64,000 bases of DNA. Source: Anadara kagoshimensis (lineage: Eukaryota; Mollusca; Bivalvia; Arcoida; Arcidae). A model generated the notes under the pieces. The model was not told the origin of the DNA. It searched no databases and saw only the letters and a list, made by a program, of their open reading frames with translations. Numbering within the stretch: the stretch's first letter is position 1; every line of letters begins with the position of its first letter. A program made the translations under genes and the position numbers. The DNA lies in contig CM037866.1 of NCBI GenBank assembly GCA_021292105.1, forward strand, positions 474,756 through 538,755. Direction: 5' to 3'. Below, piece by piece: positions 48,322-60,960 of this stretch.

Positions 48322-49591
48322 AGGTCACCGGTCACGAAATTTATCAATTTTGTATTTTGTATTCCAATGGATAGAATAGTCAATATTGATGTGTTTGACG
48401 GTTTCCCAGGCCTAACATTTACCTGTAATACACTAAAACCTTACCTGAACGAACTGCTAATACTCGGTAGTTTGCGACACCGCTCGTAACTTTCCGGGGA
48501 CCTAATTAATGACGTACATGGTGTTAAGCTGCTGAGGAAAGACACATTACCTATAATATCCATATATTACATGTGGTTTTGTGTGGCGTTTTGAAGGGTT
48601 TTAAAGTTTGATTTCAATTCAAAATGATATATTTTGTGAAGTTTGGAGATAATAAAATCACAATGACCGATAAACATGTTTTTTCCCACAAATTTCAGAA
48701 CAAATTAAAGCCAGATTTACCAGAGTCCTTCATGCAGCTTTCTTTTTGTTTTGGATGTATTCAGATTAAATATAACGAGATAAGTCAGGGAAATATGAGT
48801 GGTATAGTCATTTAAGACAATTCAAACTATTATGAATGAATTCAGTCAATAAATAGATTTTAAACAATTTTATTTTTCCAAATTAGTTTAATTCCATGAT
48901 TCAATCAGTTCACACGTTCAAACAAAGACTTGTATGTCTTGTTCAAATTAATCAATCTAATTTAACTTTAATTTATTAAATTTTCAGAATCCATCAATAA
49001 TGACAAATAACATTTACCGGGTATATCATAAAGATAATCACACATGTCAATTAATGTTGCATATTGTAAGGTAAACTGTTGATTACAGGTGGTAGATGTC
49101 TACTTCTAAACAGGATGTTTCCCAATGTACTGTAGCACATTGATAATCTCTTAATTACTGGTATGTGAGGGTGTAAATCACGCTTTGAACGATATTAATT
49201 TTTTGTGAATAAATGAAAGTTACACTCGAGTTTTGAGTCCTTAGTTAGTCGCGCATAATCCCACTGGTATCACATTTTGACAAAGTTCTTTCATCCCATT
49301 AAAATTAAAGCGTTATAAAGTTATTGTATGAAATTTGTTATTATCATTATTATTTTATTTCATCATGAAAACAGTGAAAATAACTGCAAATAAGGTATAA
49401 GAAGCTATTGAATTGAAATTGCTTTCATATTTAAGTAATCCTGGGATGAAATATTTTATTTGAGAGACAATAAGAAGTTATTTTTAGACTTGTATATTTG
49501 ATATTTTCGTTGTACAAAAAACTACAGGTCTTGGATCCAGATTCTACCCGAAAACGTGTTCTTTTGATTAATTACATAGGTAAATAATAAA

Positions 49592-49623
<32 letters not shown>

Positions 49624-49779
49624 ATCATTGATTCTAATCTAAAAGGAAATTTAAAATGAGACAATTTCTAAAACAAATACAAATAAAATCAATTTGAGGT
49701 CATAATATGGCTGTACTAGAAAAGATTTTTTTAGAATAAAAAACTAAAATTTGGGTTCTTTTTATTATTCCTTATGATA
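48322..49779. mobile_element. TTAA-flanked transposon, left part only (copy 1)
   Basis: It begins with TTAA (48318-48321) then AGGTCACCGGTCAC and matches the first 1457 bp of the full element at 57057-61288. It differs only by small indels in homopolymer or AAT runs and perhaps a base next to them. It is cut off at the duplication junction rather than at a transposon end. Confidence 0.85.
48624..48815 (+). CDS. unrecognised 63-codon open frame (copy 1)
   Basis: Starts MIYFVKFGDNKITMTDKHVF. It is identical at the protein level to 57359-57550 because of the segmental duplication, so its preservation says nothing about selection. No domain recognised. It lies inside a non-autonomous transposon. 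It may be a remnant of an element gene or chance. Confidence 0.2.
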   Translation: MIYFVKFGDNKITMTDKHVFSHKFQNKLKPDLPESFMQLSFCFGCIQIKYNEISQGNMSGIVI

Positions 49780-49987
49780 CCATTTTAACCACCCTAGTCC
49801 TGTAAGTACCATTTTAACCACATCAGTCCTGTAAATACCATGTTAACCACCCCAGTCTTATAAATACCATGTTAACCACACCAGTCCTGTAAATACCATG
49901 TTAACCACACAATTCCTATAAATACCATTTTAACCACACCAGTCCAATAAATACCATATTAACCACACCAGTGTTGTGAATACTACC
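49780..49987. repeat. 29-bp satellite remnant at the start of copy 2
   Basis: About seven units of the 29-bp satellite, matching 41163-41370 with few changes. Confidence 0.9.
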
Positions 49988-50370
49988 ACTAAGGAGTTCA
50001 AAATGAACAGTTTTATAATTAATAGTTCGTAAATTCAGATGTAACCTAAGTTTGGTTGTCCATTAATTTTCATGATTGTAGGAGTGTGTCATGTCGGATT
50101 ATACAGTTTACAGAGTAATTTATAAACTAGACAATTGTTGTCACAAAACCTTCACTGTTCGACAATACCACGATAGGTTATAAAAGTAGAAATATCAGAA
50201 ATCTTTCTTCACTTGGAGTTTTTGTTGAAAACGTGTCGTGGTCTCACTCTAGACACATAATAATGTTTTCAGAGAGAAGAGAAAATGCTTAAAATCAATC
50301 TAAAAATTACTTTTTGTCAAATGTCACTAAAAGTAAGATATGAAGGTTATATTCCTTAATATACTTTACG

Positions 50371-53300
50371 ATAATTAGCTTAGCGTCATGTTCACTTATT
50401 GTAGAAAATTAGCTCGACGCCATGTTAGCTTTTTGTAGAAACTTAGCTTATAGTCATGTTCACTTATTGTAAAAAATTAGCTTAGCGTCATGTTCACTTA
50501 TTGTAAAAAATTATCTCGACGCCATGTTTACTTAATGTAGAAATTAGCTTAGCGTCATGTTCACTTATTGTAGAAACTTAGCTTATAGTCATGTTCACTT
50601 ATTGTAGAAAACTAGCTCGGCGCCATGTTCACTTATTGTAGAAACTTAGCTTAGCGTCATGTTCACTTATTGTAGAAAATTATCTCAACGCCATGTTCAC
50701 TTATTGTAGAAAATTAGCTTAGAGTCATGTTCACTTATTGTAGAAACTTAGCTTGCGTCATGTTCATTTATTGTAGAAAATTAGCTTAGCGTCATGTTCA
50801 TTTTTGTAGAAACTTAGCTTAGCGTCATGTTCACTTATTGTAGAAAATTAGCTCGACGCCATGTTAGTTTTGTAGAAACTTAGCTTATAGTCATGTTCAC
50901 TTATTGTAGAAAATAGCTTAGCGTCATGTTCACTTATTGTAGAAAATTAGCTTAGCGTCATGTTCATTTATTGTAGAAAATTAGCGTTTCATGTTCACTT
51001 ATTGTAGAAACTTAGCTTATAGTCATGTTCACTTATTGTAGAAAAATTAGCTTGTCGTCATGTTCATTTATTGTAGAAACTTAGCTTAGCGTCATGTTCA
51101 TTTATTGTAGAAAATTAGCTTAGCGTCATGTTCAATTATTGTAGAAAATTAGCTTGGCGTCATGTTCACTTATTGTAAAAAATTAGCTTGGCGTCATGTT
51201 CACTTATTGTAGAAACTTAGCTTATAGTCATGTTCACTTATGTAGAAAATTAGCTTAGCGTCAGGTTAATTTAATGTAGAAAATTAGCTTGGCGTTTTGT
51301 TCACTTATTGTAGAAAATTAGCTTAGGTCATGTTCACTTATTGTAGAAAATCAGCTGGCGTCATGCTCACTTATTGTAGAAAATTAGCTTAGCGTCATGT
51401 TCACTTATTGTAGAAACTAAGCTTATAGTCATGTTCACTTATTGTAGAAAATTAGCTTGAGTCATGTTCATTATTGTAGAAACTAGCTATGGCGTCATGT
51501 TCACTTATTGTAAAAATTAGCTTGGTAGTCATGTTCATTATTGTAGAAATTAGCTTAGTCATGTTCACTTATTGTAAAAAATTAGCTTAGCGTCAGGTTC
51601 ATTTATTGTAGAAAATTAGCTTGGCGTTGTTCACTTATTGTAGAAAATTAGCTTAGCGTCATGCACTTATTGTAGAAAATTAGCTTAGCGTTTTATTCAC
51701 TTATTGTAGAAAATTAGCTTAGCGTCCATGTTCACTTATTGTAGAAAATTAGCTTAGCGTCATATTCACTTATTGTAGAAACTAAGCTTATAGTCATGTT
51801 CACTTATTGTAGAAAATTAGCTTATCGTCATGTTCACTTATTGTAGAAAATTAGCTTGGCGACATGTTCACTTATTGTAGAAAATTTGCTTAGCGTCATG
51901 TTCACTTATTGTAGAAAATTCGCTTGGCGTTTTGTTCACTTATAGTAAAAATTAGCTTGGCGTCATGTTCACTTATTGTAGAAACTTAGCTTATAGTCAT
52001 GTACACTTATTGTAGAAAATTAGCTTAATGTCATGTTCACTTATTGTAGAAACTTAGCTTAGCGTCATGATCACTTATTGTAGAAACTTAGCTTGGCGTT
52101 ATGTTCACTTATTGTAGAAAATTAGCTTGGCGTCATATTCACATATTGTAGAAACTGAGCTTATAGTCATGTTCACTTATTGTAGAAAATTAGCTTAGCG
52201 TCATATTCACTTATTGTAGAAACTAAGCTTATAGTCATGTTCACTTATTGTAGAAAATTAGCTTATCGTCATGTTCACTTATTGTAGAAAATTAGCTTAG
52301 CGTCATGTTCACTTATTGTAGAAAATTAGCTTGGCGTCATGATCACTTATTGTAGAAAATTAGCTTAGCGTCATATTCACTTATTGTAGAAACTAAGCTT
52401 ATAGTCATGTTCACTTATTGTAGAAAATTAGCTTATTGTCATGTTCACTTATTGTAGAAAATTAGCTTGGCGACATGTTCACTTATTGTAGAAAATTAGC
52501 TTAGCGTCATGTTCACTTATTGTAGAAAATTAGCTTGGCGTCATGTTCACATATTGAAGGAACTAAGCTTATCGTCATGTTCACTTATTGTAGAAAATTA
52601 GCTTAGCGTCATGTTAATTTATTGTAGAAAATTTGCTTAGCGTCATGTTCATTTATTGTAGAAAATTCGCTTGGCGTTTTGTTCACTTATTGTAAAAATT
52701 AGCTTGGCGTCATGTTCACTTATTATAGAAACTTAGCTTATAGTCATGTACACTTATTGTAGAAAATTAGCTTAATGTCATGTTCACTTATTGTAGAAAC
52801 TTAGCTTAGCGTCATGATCACATATTGTAGAAACTTAGCTTGGCGTTATTTTCACTTTTTGTAGAAAATTAGCTTGGCGTCATATTCACATATTGTAGAA
52901 ACTTAGCTTATAGTCATGTTCACTTATTGTAGAAAATTAGCTTAGCGTCATATTCACTTATTGTAGAAACTAAGCTTATAGTCATGTTCACTTATTGTAG
53001 AAAATTAGCTTATCGTCATGTTCACTTATTGTAGAAAATTAGCTTGGCGTCATGTTCACTTATTGTAGAAAATTAGCTTAGCGTCATGTTCACTTATTGT
53101 AGAAACTTAGCTTAGCGTGATGTTCACTTATTGTAGAAACTTAGCTTATAGTCATGTTCACTTATTGTAGAAAATTAGCTTAGCGTCATGTTAATTTATT
53201 GTAGAAAATTAGCTTAGCGTCATGTTCATTTATTGTAGAAAATTAGCTTATAGTCATGTACACTTATTGTAGAAAATTAGCTTAAAGTCATGTTCACTTA

Positions 53301-56300
53301 TTGTAGAAACTTAGCTTAGCGTCATGTTCACTTATTGTAGAAACTTAGCTTATAGTCATGTACACTTATTGTAGAAAATTAGCTTAAAGTCATGTTCACT
53401 TATTGTAGAAACTTAGCTTAGCGTCATGATCACTTATTGTAGAAACTTAGCTTGGCGTTATGTTCACTTATTGTAGAAAATAAGCTTGACGTCATGTTCA
53501 CTTATTGTAGAAACTTAGCTTAGCGTCATGTTCACTTATTGTAGAAACTTAGCTTATAGTCATGTACACTTATTGTAGAAAATTAGCTTAAAGTCATGTT
53601 CACTTATTGTAGAAACTTAGCTTAGCGTCATGTTCACTTATTGTAGAAACTTAGCTTATAGTCATGTTCACTTATTGTAGAAAATTAGCTTAGCGTCATG
53701 TTCACTTATTGTAGAAAATTAGCTTAGCGTCATGTTCATTTATTGTAGAAAATTAGCGTAGCTTCTTGTTCACTTATTGTAGAAACTTAGCTTATAGTCA
53801 TGTTCACTTATTGTAGAAAATTAGCTTGTCGTCATGTTCATTTATTGTAGAAACTTAGCTTAGCGTCATGTTCATTTATTGTAGAAAATTAGCTTAGCGT
53901 CATGTTCAATTATTGTAGAAAATTAGCTTGGCGTCATGTTCACTTATTGTAAAAAATTAGCTTGGCGTCATGTTCACTTATTGTAGAAACTTAGCTTATA
54001 GTCATGTTCACTTATTGTAGAAAATTAGCTTAGCGTCAGGTTAATTTAATGTAGAAAATTAGCTTGGCGTTTTGTTCACTTATTGTAGAAAATTAGCTTA
54101 GCGTCATGTTCACTTATTGTAGAAAATCAGCTCGGCGTCATGCTCACTTATTGTAGAAAATTAGCTTAGCGTCATATTCACTTATTGTAGAAACTAAGCT
54201 TATCGTCATGTTCACTTATTGTAGAAACTAAGCTTATAGTCATGTTCACTTATTGTAGAAAATTAGCTTATCGTCATGTTCACTTATTGTAGAAAATTAG
54301 CTTGGCGACATGTTCACTTATTGTAGAAAATTTGCTTAGCGTCATGTTCACTTATTGTAGAAAATTCGCTTGGCGTTTTGTTCACTTATAGTAAAAATTA
54401 GCTTGGCGTCATGTTCACTTATTGTAGAAACTTAGCTTATAGTCATGTACACTTATTGTAGAAAATTAGCTTAATGTCATGTTCACTTATTGTAGAAACT
54501 TAGCTTAGCGTCATGATCACTTATTGTAGAAACTTAGCTTGGCGTTATGTTCACTTATTGTAGAAAATTAGCTTGGCGTCATATTCACATATTGTAGAAA
54601 CTGAGCTTATAGTCATGTTCACTTATTGTAGAAAATTAGCTTAGCGTCATATTCACTTATTGTAGAAACTAAGCCTATAGTCATGTTCACTTATTGTAGA
54701 AAATTAGCTTATCGTCATGTTCACTTATTGTAGAAAATTAGCTTAGCGTCATGTTCACTTATTGTAGAAAATTAGCTTGGCGTCATGATCACTTATTGTA
54801 GAAAATTAGCTTAGCGTCATATTCACTTATTGTAGAAACTAAGCTTATAGTCATGTTCACTTATTGTAGAAAATTAGCTTATTGTCATGTTCACTTATTG
54901 TAGAAAATTAGCTTGGCGACATGTTCACTTATTGTAGAAAATTAGCTTAGCGTCATGTTCACTTATTGTAGAAAATTAGCTTGGCGTCATGTTCACATAT
55001 TGAAGGAACTAAGCTTATCGTCATGTTCACTTATTGTAGAAAATTAGCTTAGCGTCATGTTAATTTATTGTAGAAAATTTGCTTAGCGTCATGTTCATTT
55101 ATTGTAGAAAATTCGCTTGGCGTTTTGTTCACTTATTGTAAAAATTAGCTTGGCGTCATGTTCACTTATTATAGAAACTTAGCTTATAGTCATGTACACT
55201 TATTGTAGAAAATTAGCTTAATGTCATGTTCACTTATTGTAGAAACTTAGCTTAGCGTCATGATCACTTATTGTAGAAACTTAGCTTGGCGTTATGTTCA
55301 CTTTTTGTAGAAAATTAGCTTGGCGTCATATTCACATATTGTAGAAACTTAGCTTATAGTCATGTTCACTTATTGTAGAAAATTAGCTTAGCGTCATATT
55401 CACTTATTGTAGAAACTAAGCTTATAGTCATGTTCACTTATTGTAGAAAATTAGCTTATCGTCATGTTCACTTATTGTAGAAAATTAGCTTGGCGTCATG
55501 TTCACTTATTGTAGAAACTTAGCTTAGCGTGATGTTCACTTATTGTAGAAACTTAGCTTATAGTCATGTTCACTTATTGTAGAAAATTAGCTTAGCGTCA
55601 TGTTAATTTATTGTAGAAACTTAGCTTAGCGTCATGATCACTTATTGTAGAAACTTAGCTTGGCGTTATGTTCACTTATTGTAGAAAATAAGCTTGACGT
55701 CATGTTCACTTATTGTAGAAAATTTGCTTAGCGTTATGTTCATTTATTGTAGAAAATTAGCTTATAGTCATGTTCACTTATTGTAGAAACTTAGCTTAGC
55801 GTGATGTTCACTTATTGTAGAAACTTAGCTTATAGTCATGTTCACTTATTGTAGAAAATTTGCTTAGCGTTATGTTCATTTATTGTAGAAAATTAGCTTA
55901 TAGTCATGTTCACTTATTGTAGAAACTTAGCTTATCGTGATGTTCACTTATTGTAGAAACTTAGCTTATAGTCATGTTCACTTATTGTAGAAAATTTGCT
56001 TAGCGTTATGTTCATTTATTGTAGAAAATAAGCTTAGCGTCATGTTCACTTATTGTAGAAACTTAGCTTGGCGTTATGTTCACTTATTGTAGAAACTTAG
56101 CTTAGCGTGATGTTCACTTATTGTAGAAAATTAGCTTAAAGTCATGTTCACTTATTGTAGAAACTTAGCTTAGCGTCATGATCACTTATTGTAGAAACTT
56201 AGCTTAGCGTTATGTTCACTTATTGTAGAAAATAAGCTTGGCTTCATGTTCACTTATTGTAGAAAATTTGCTTGGCTTCATGTTCACGTATTGTAGAAAA

Positions 56301-57052
56301 TAAGCTTAGCTTCATGTTCACTTATTGTAGAAAATTTGCTTAGCGTGATGTTCACTTAATATAGAAACTTAGCCTATAGTCATGTTCACTTATTGTAGAA
56401 ACTTAGCTTATAGTCATGTTCACTTATTGTAGAAAATTTGCTTAGCGTTATGTTCATTTATTGTAGAAAATAAGCTTAGCGTCATGTTCACTTATTGTAG
56501 AAACTTAGCTTGGCGTTATGTTCACTTATTGTAGAAACTTAGCTTAGCGTGATGTTCACTTATTGTAGAAAATTAGCTTAAAGTCATGTTCACTTATTGT
56601 AGAAACTTAGCTTAGCGTCATGATCACTTATTGTAGAAACTTAGCTTAGCGTTATGTTCACTTATTGTAGAAAATAAGCTTGGCTTCATGTTCACTTATT
56701 GTAGAAAATTTGCTTGGCTTCATGTTCACGTATTGTAGAAAATAAGCTTAGCTTCATGTTCACTTATTGTAGAAAATTTGCTTAGCGTGATGTTCACTTA
56801 ATATAGAAACTTAGCCTATAGTCATGTTCACTTATTGTAGAAACTTAGCCTATAGTCATGTTCACTTATTGTAGAAAATTAGCCTGGCGTTTTGTTCACA
56901 TATTGTGGAAACTAAGCTTAGCGTCATGTTAATTTATTGTAGAAAATTAGCAAAGCGTCATGTTCACTTATTGTAGAAAATTAGCTTGGCGTCATGTTCA
57001 CTTATTGTAGAAAATTAGCTTAGCGTCATGTTCACTTATTGTAGAAAATCAA
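50371..57052. repeat. 34-bp satellite array, copy 2 (6.7 kb)
   Basis: Same unit as 41745-48317. It contains an internal higher-order duplication not seen in copy 1: the rare variant 'cacatattgaaggaactaag' occurs near 52550 and again near 54996 (about 2.45 kb apart), but once in copy 1 (near 44292). A stretch at about 50750-51750 is unusually rich in one- to three-base deletions within units. Confidence 0.96.
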
Positions 57053-57358
57053 TTAAAGGTCACCGGTCACGAAATTTATCAATTTTGTATTTTGTATTCC
57101 AATGGATAGAATAGTCAATATTGATGTGTTTGACGGTTTCCCAGGCCTAACATTTACCTGTAATACACTAAAACCTTACCTGAACGAACTGCTAATACTC
57201 GGTAGTTTGCGACACCGCTCGTAACTTTCCGGGGACCTAATTAATGACGTACATGGTGTTAAGCTGCTGAGGAAAGACACATTACCTATAATATCCATAT
57301 ATTACATGTGGTTTTGTGTGGCGTTTTGAAGGGTTTTAAAGTTTGATTTCAATTCAAA

Positions 57359-57550
57359 ATGATATATTTTGTGAAGTTTGGAGATAATAAAATCACAATG
57401 ACCGATAAACATGTTTTTTCCCACAAATTTCAGAACAAATTAAAGCCAGATTTACCAGAGTCCTTCATGCAGCTTTCTTTTTGTTTTGGATGTATTCAGA
57501 TTAAATATAACGAGATAAGTCAGGGAAATATGAGTGGTATAGTCATTTAA
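57359..57550 (+). CDS. unrecognised 63-codon open frame (copy 2)
   Basis: Identical product to 48624-48815. No domain, signal peptide or membrane segment stands out. It is the only open frame of note in the TTAA element; doubtful. Confidence 0.2.
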   Translation: MIYFVKFGDNKITMTDKHVFSHKFQNKLKPDLPESFMQLSFCFGCIQIKYNEISQGNMSGIVI

Positions 57551-58528
57551 GACAATTCAAACTATTATGAATGAATTCAGTCAAATAAATAGATTTTAAA
57601 CAATTTTATTTTTCCAAATTAGTTTAATTCCATGATTCAATCAGTTCACACGTTCAAACAAAGACTTGTATGTCTTGTTCAAATTAATCAATCTAATTTA
57701 ACTTTAATTTATTAAATTTTCAGAATCCATCAATAATGACAAATAACATTTACCGGGTATATCATAAAGATAATCACACATGTCAATTAATGTTGCATAT
57801 TGTAAGGTAAACTGTTGATTACAGGTGGTAGATGTCTACTTCTAAACAGGATGTTTCCCAATGTACTGTAGCACATTGATAATCTCTTAATTACTGGTAT
57901 GTGAGGGTGTAAATCACGCTTTGAACGATATTAATTTTTTGTGAATAAATGAAAGTTACACTCGAGTTTTGAGTCCTTAGTTAGTCGCGCATAATCCCAC
58001 TGGTATCACATTTTGACAAAGTTCTTTTCATCCCATTAAAATTAAAGCGTTATAAAGTTATTGTATGAAATTTGTTATTATCATTATTATTTTATTTCAT
58101 CATGAAAACAGTGAAAATAACTGCAAATAAGGTATAAGAAGCTATTGAATTGAAATTGCTTTCATATTTAAGTAATCCTGGGATGAAATATTTTATTTGA
58201 GAGACAATAAGAAGTTATTTTTAGACTTGTATATTTGATATTTTCGTTGTACAAAAAACTACAGGTCTTGGATCCAGATTCTACCCGAAAACGTGTTCTT
58301 TTGATTAATTACATAGGTAAATAATAAAAATATTAATAATAATAATAATAATAATGAATCATTGATTCTAATCTAAAAGGAAATTTAAAATGAGACAATT
58401 TCTAAAACAAATACAAATAAAATCAATTTGAGGTCATAATATGGCTGTACTAGAAAAGATTTTTTTAGAATAAAAAACTAAAATTTGGGTTCTTTTTATT
58501 ATTCCTTATGATAAATAGATAAAGATAA

Positions 58529-58559
<31 letters not shown>

Positions 58560-58563
58560 TATA

Positions 58564-58595
<32 letters not shown>

Positions 58596-58596
58596 A
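58529..58596. repeat. AT-rich self-complementary microsatellite
   Basis: (AT)n runs split by short ttata interruptions; able to fold back on itself. AAAT microsatellites follow at 58672-58719 and 58845-58888. Confidence 0.9.
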
Positions 58597-58675
58597 ACAA
58601 AAGACATATGTAAAGATAATTAAAATGATATTAAATAACGGAAATTTGGGTTCTTTTATTATTTGATGTGATTAA

Positions 58676-58718
<43 letters not shown>

Positions 58719-58840
58719 AGTAATTAACTCAAAGAGATATGAAAAGATAATCAAAATAATATTAAATATTACTGAAAACTAGTATGAACAATATTTTAAA
58801 TAAAAAACAGAAATTTGGGTTCTTCTATTATTTGTTGTGA

Positions 58841-58887
<47 letters not shown>

Positions 58888-59608
58888 ATTTCAAAAGAAA
58901 TGTAAAATTATGTTTTGTAAAAGTATTAGTAATAGTATACCATACTTAAAGCATACACAAATACAGTTTTTTCTTTCTTTATCTATTTCTTATTATTATA
59001 TTTATTTATTTTTTATTTATTTATTTTTCTGCTAAAGGAAATTGAAATACCCAATGCTGAAAATAAATAAATATATAAACACACTAGAAGTTACTTGTGC
59101 TAAAGCTGGGTAATAAATACAGTTTACTATACACCCTTCCGATAAATCGCGACACCTGGCGGGAGTGCCATGATTGATAGTAGAATGTGACGTCATACAG
59201 GGAGTTATGAAAAGGAAATACTAGCATTTCGTATTTTCCCTCAATATAATATTGTTTTAAAATTAAATATTAAATTTCAATTTTAATTACATATCGCTGG
59301 TATTTTATTCCATGACTTTAAAAAATAATTTGAAATTAATATATTTTTCATAAAAAATTTTAAAAATTCATTTTAATTGTTACATAATAATAACTGTTCC
59401 ATGACATATTTGTTATTGTAATACCAAGTCATGGGCAGTCATTCGGAACTAATTAGGGCACTGATTTTGATTACCTGATTTACAGGAGAGAAAATGCTTC
59501 GGTCCAACCTAAGGACAATTTGCTTATGCATGAATGAATCCAGGTGTGTCAGAAGTAGTCTAAGCTTTTCGTTAATCTCAGAAGATTCTCAGTCGGCAGA
59601 ATTATTTA

Positions 59609-59611
<3 letters not shown>

Positions 59612-59652
<41 letters not shown>
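59612..59652. repeat. GA microsatellite
   Basis: About 20 copies of GA; it causes an Arg-Glu repeat in an otherwise meaningless open frame. Confidence 0.95.
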
Positions 59653-59654
<2 letters not shown>

Positions 59655-60154
59655 ACAAACATTGCATTTTAAGTATTCTGTAACTCAGTGAATAATTATA
59701 TAAACGAACAAATTATCTATCCGAAAAAATTATAACGAGTCATGGGATAATTATTTATCCGACATTTTGAAACTTAACATATTTGTGTTACAGTTTAAAG
59801 ATGATAAATAATAATAAACACCGCGTAATTAGTATTAAAAGTTATTTATTTATTTATTTTCATTTTTATACTTTTTGATTTTTTGACAAATAAGTATAAT
59901 ATAGCAGTGATACGACACTACATGAGAATAAATCAGATATTTATCACTGTGTATTATAATCAGGTGTTGCCTTGTTCATCTCGTAATCAGGTAATCTAGA
60001 GACTTGTTAATTGCAAATTGGATTAATGAAACCAATTAAAAGTCCTATTTTTTAAGTCAACTTAGGTAAGGATGCCATTATTTCTACTTAGAATCAGTTG
60101 TTATTTATATAAATTTGACCGAAATTTTAACCATACAACCGAAATTTCAATGTT

Positions 60155-60186
<32 letters not shown>

Positions 60187-60784
60187 TTTTTTTTTGTTTT
60201 TTTTTTTTAATATTTTTATTAATAATTTTGAAATAAATTTTCAGAACCTTTAACATTTTTAGCAATAACAGATGTTTCTTTAATGAAAGTTTAATCCGTT
60301 GAACAATGATTTTTAAATACAACTTTAAGATGTCGCTAATTTGTAATCACAGGAAAATTTAAGTTTTCAAATTATTTTAACTATCAATTTTGTATCTGAA
60401 TTGTTTAATTTATATCAATATTTTGTAAATAAGTTTTATGAAAAATCCGATTTTATCAAATAAATAAAGATAAATAAGAAAAAAGTGGAAGGTGAACGTT
60501 TGCAGTAATTTGATTAAAAATTAAAATATTTCCAGTCGGATAAAAATATGAATTTCAAATGTCCTTGAGGGTAATTAAATGGTCCAAGATATTAATAAAT
60601 ATACGTACATGTATTTTATATTTTTACAAATTGCAATTTTCTAGTAAAAATAAAACCTGTTATTTTGTTGAAGAAATTACAACAAATTCTACACAATCCT
60701 TTACAATGTTAAGTGTCTTTTCGGATGATCATCTATGTGTTTAAAATTTGTTTATTTAGCCCATTCATAATTTGTAATTTATTT

Positions 60785-60960
60785 AAAGTAATATTCGCTT
60801 TGTCGGTTTATCATCTCACCTGTAGCTTACATATGACACCTAACATATACTCGAACTGAATGAATATACACCCTTTAAAGTAATATTCGCTTTGTCGGTT
60901 CATCATCTCACCTGTAGCTTACATATGACACCTAACATATACTCGAACTGAGTGAATATA
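60785..60960. repeat. 88-bp tandem duplication
   Basis: Two near-identical copies of 'taaagtaatattcgctttgt...gaactgartgaatata'. The first copy ends with 'tatacaccctt', a partial echo of the terminal repeat of the nested element. Confidence 0.85.

Larger units (their letters stand above)
41163..49779. repeat. 8.6-kb tandem segmental duplication, copy 1
   Basis: This block is followed directly by a second copy at 49780-58513. It runs from within the 29-bp satellite, through a unique stretch (41371-41744), a 34-bp satellite and the left 1458 bp of a TTAA-flanked element. At the junction (49777-49783) the element sequence '...ccttatgATA' is joined to 'ccattttaaccaccc'. ATA is present at both parental breakpoints (41160-41162 and 58511-58513), a 3-bp microhomology. 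Confidence 0.93.
49780..58513. repeat. 8.7-kb tandem segmental duplication, copy 2
   Basis: Second copy of 41163-49779. The unique parts are almost identical (the 1458-bp transposon part differs by about three indels). The satellite part differs in arrangement, and the copy is 117 bp longer in total. Confidence 0.93.

Noticed and set aside
37192..57052. CRISPR-like spacing of 29-bp and 34-bp repeats
   Set aside because: There are no unique spacers; units are directly adjacent, and the DNA is from an animal.
59494..59691. 65-codon open frame with Arg-Glu repeat
   Set aside because: The repeat is a GA microsatellite and the rest has no recognisable domain.
60101..60322. Lys-rich open frame on the minus strand
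   Set aside because: It is produced by a poly-T tract.
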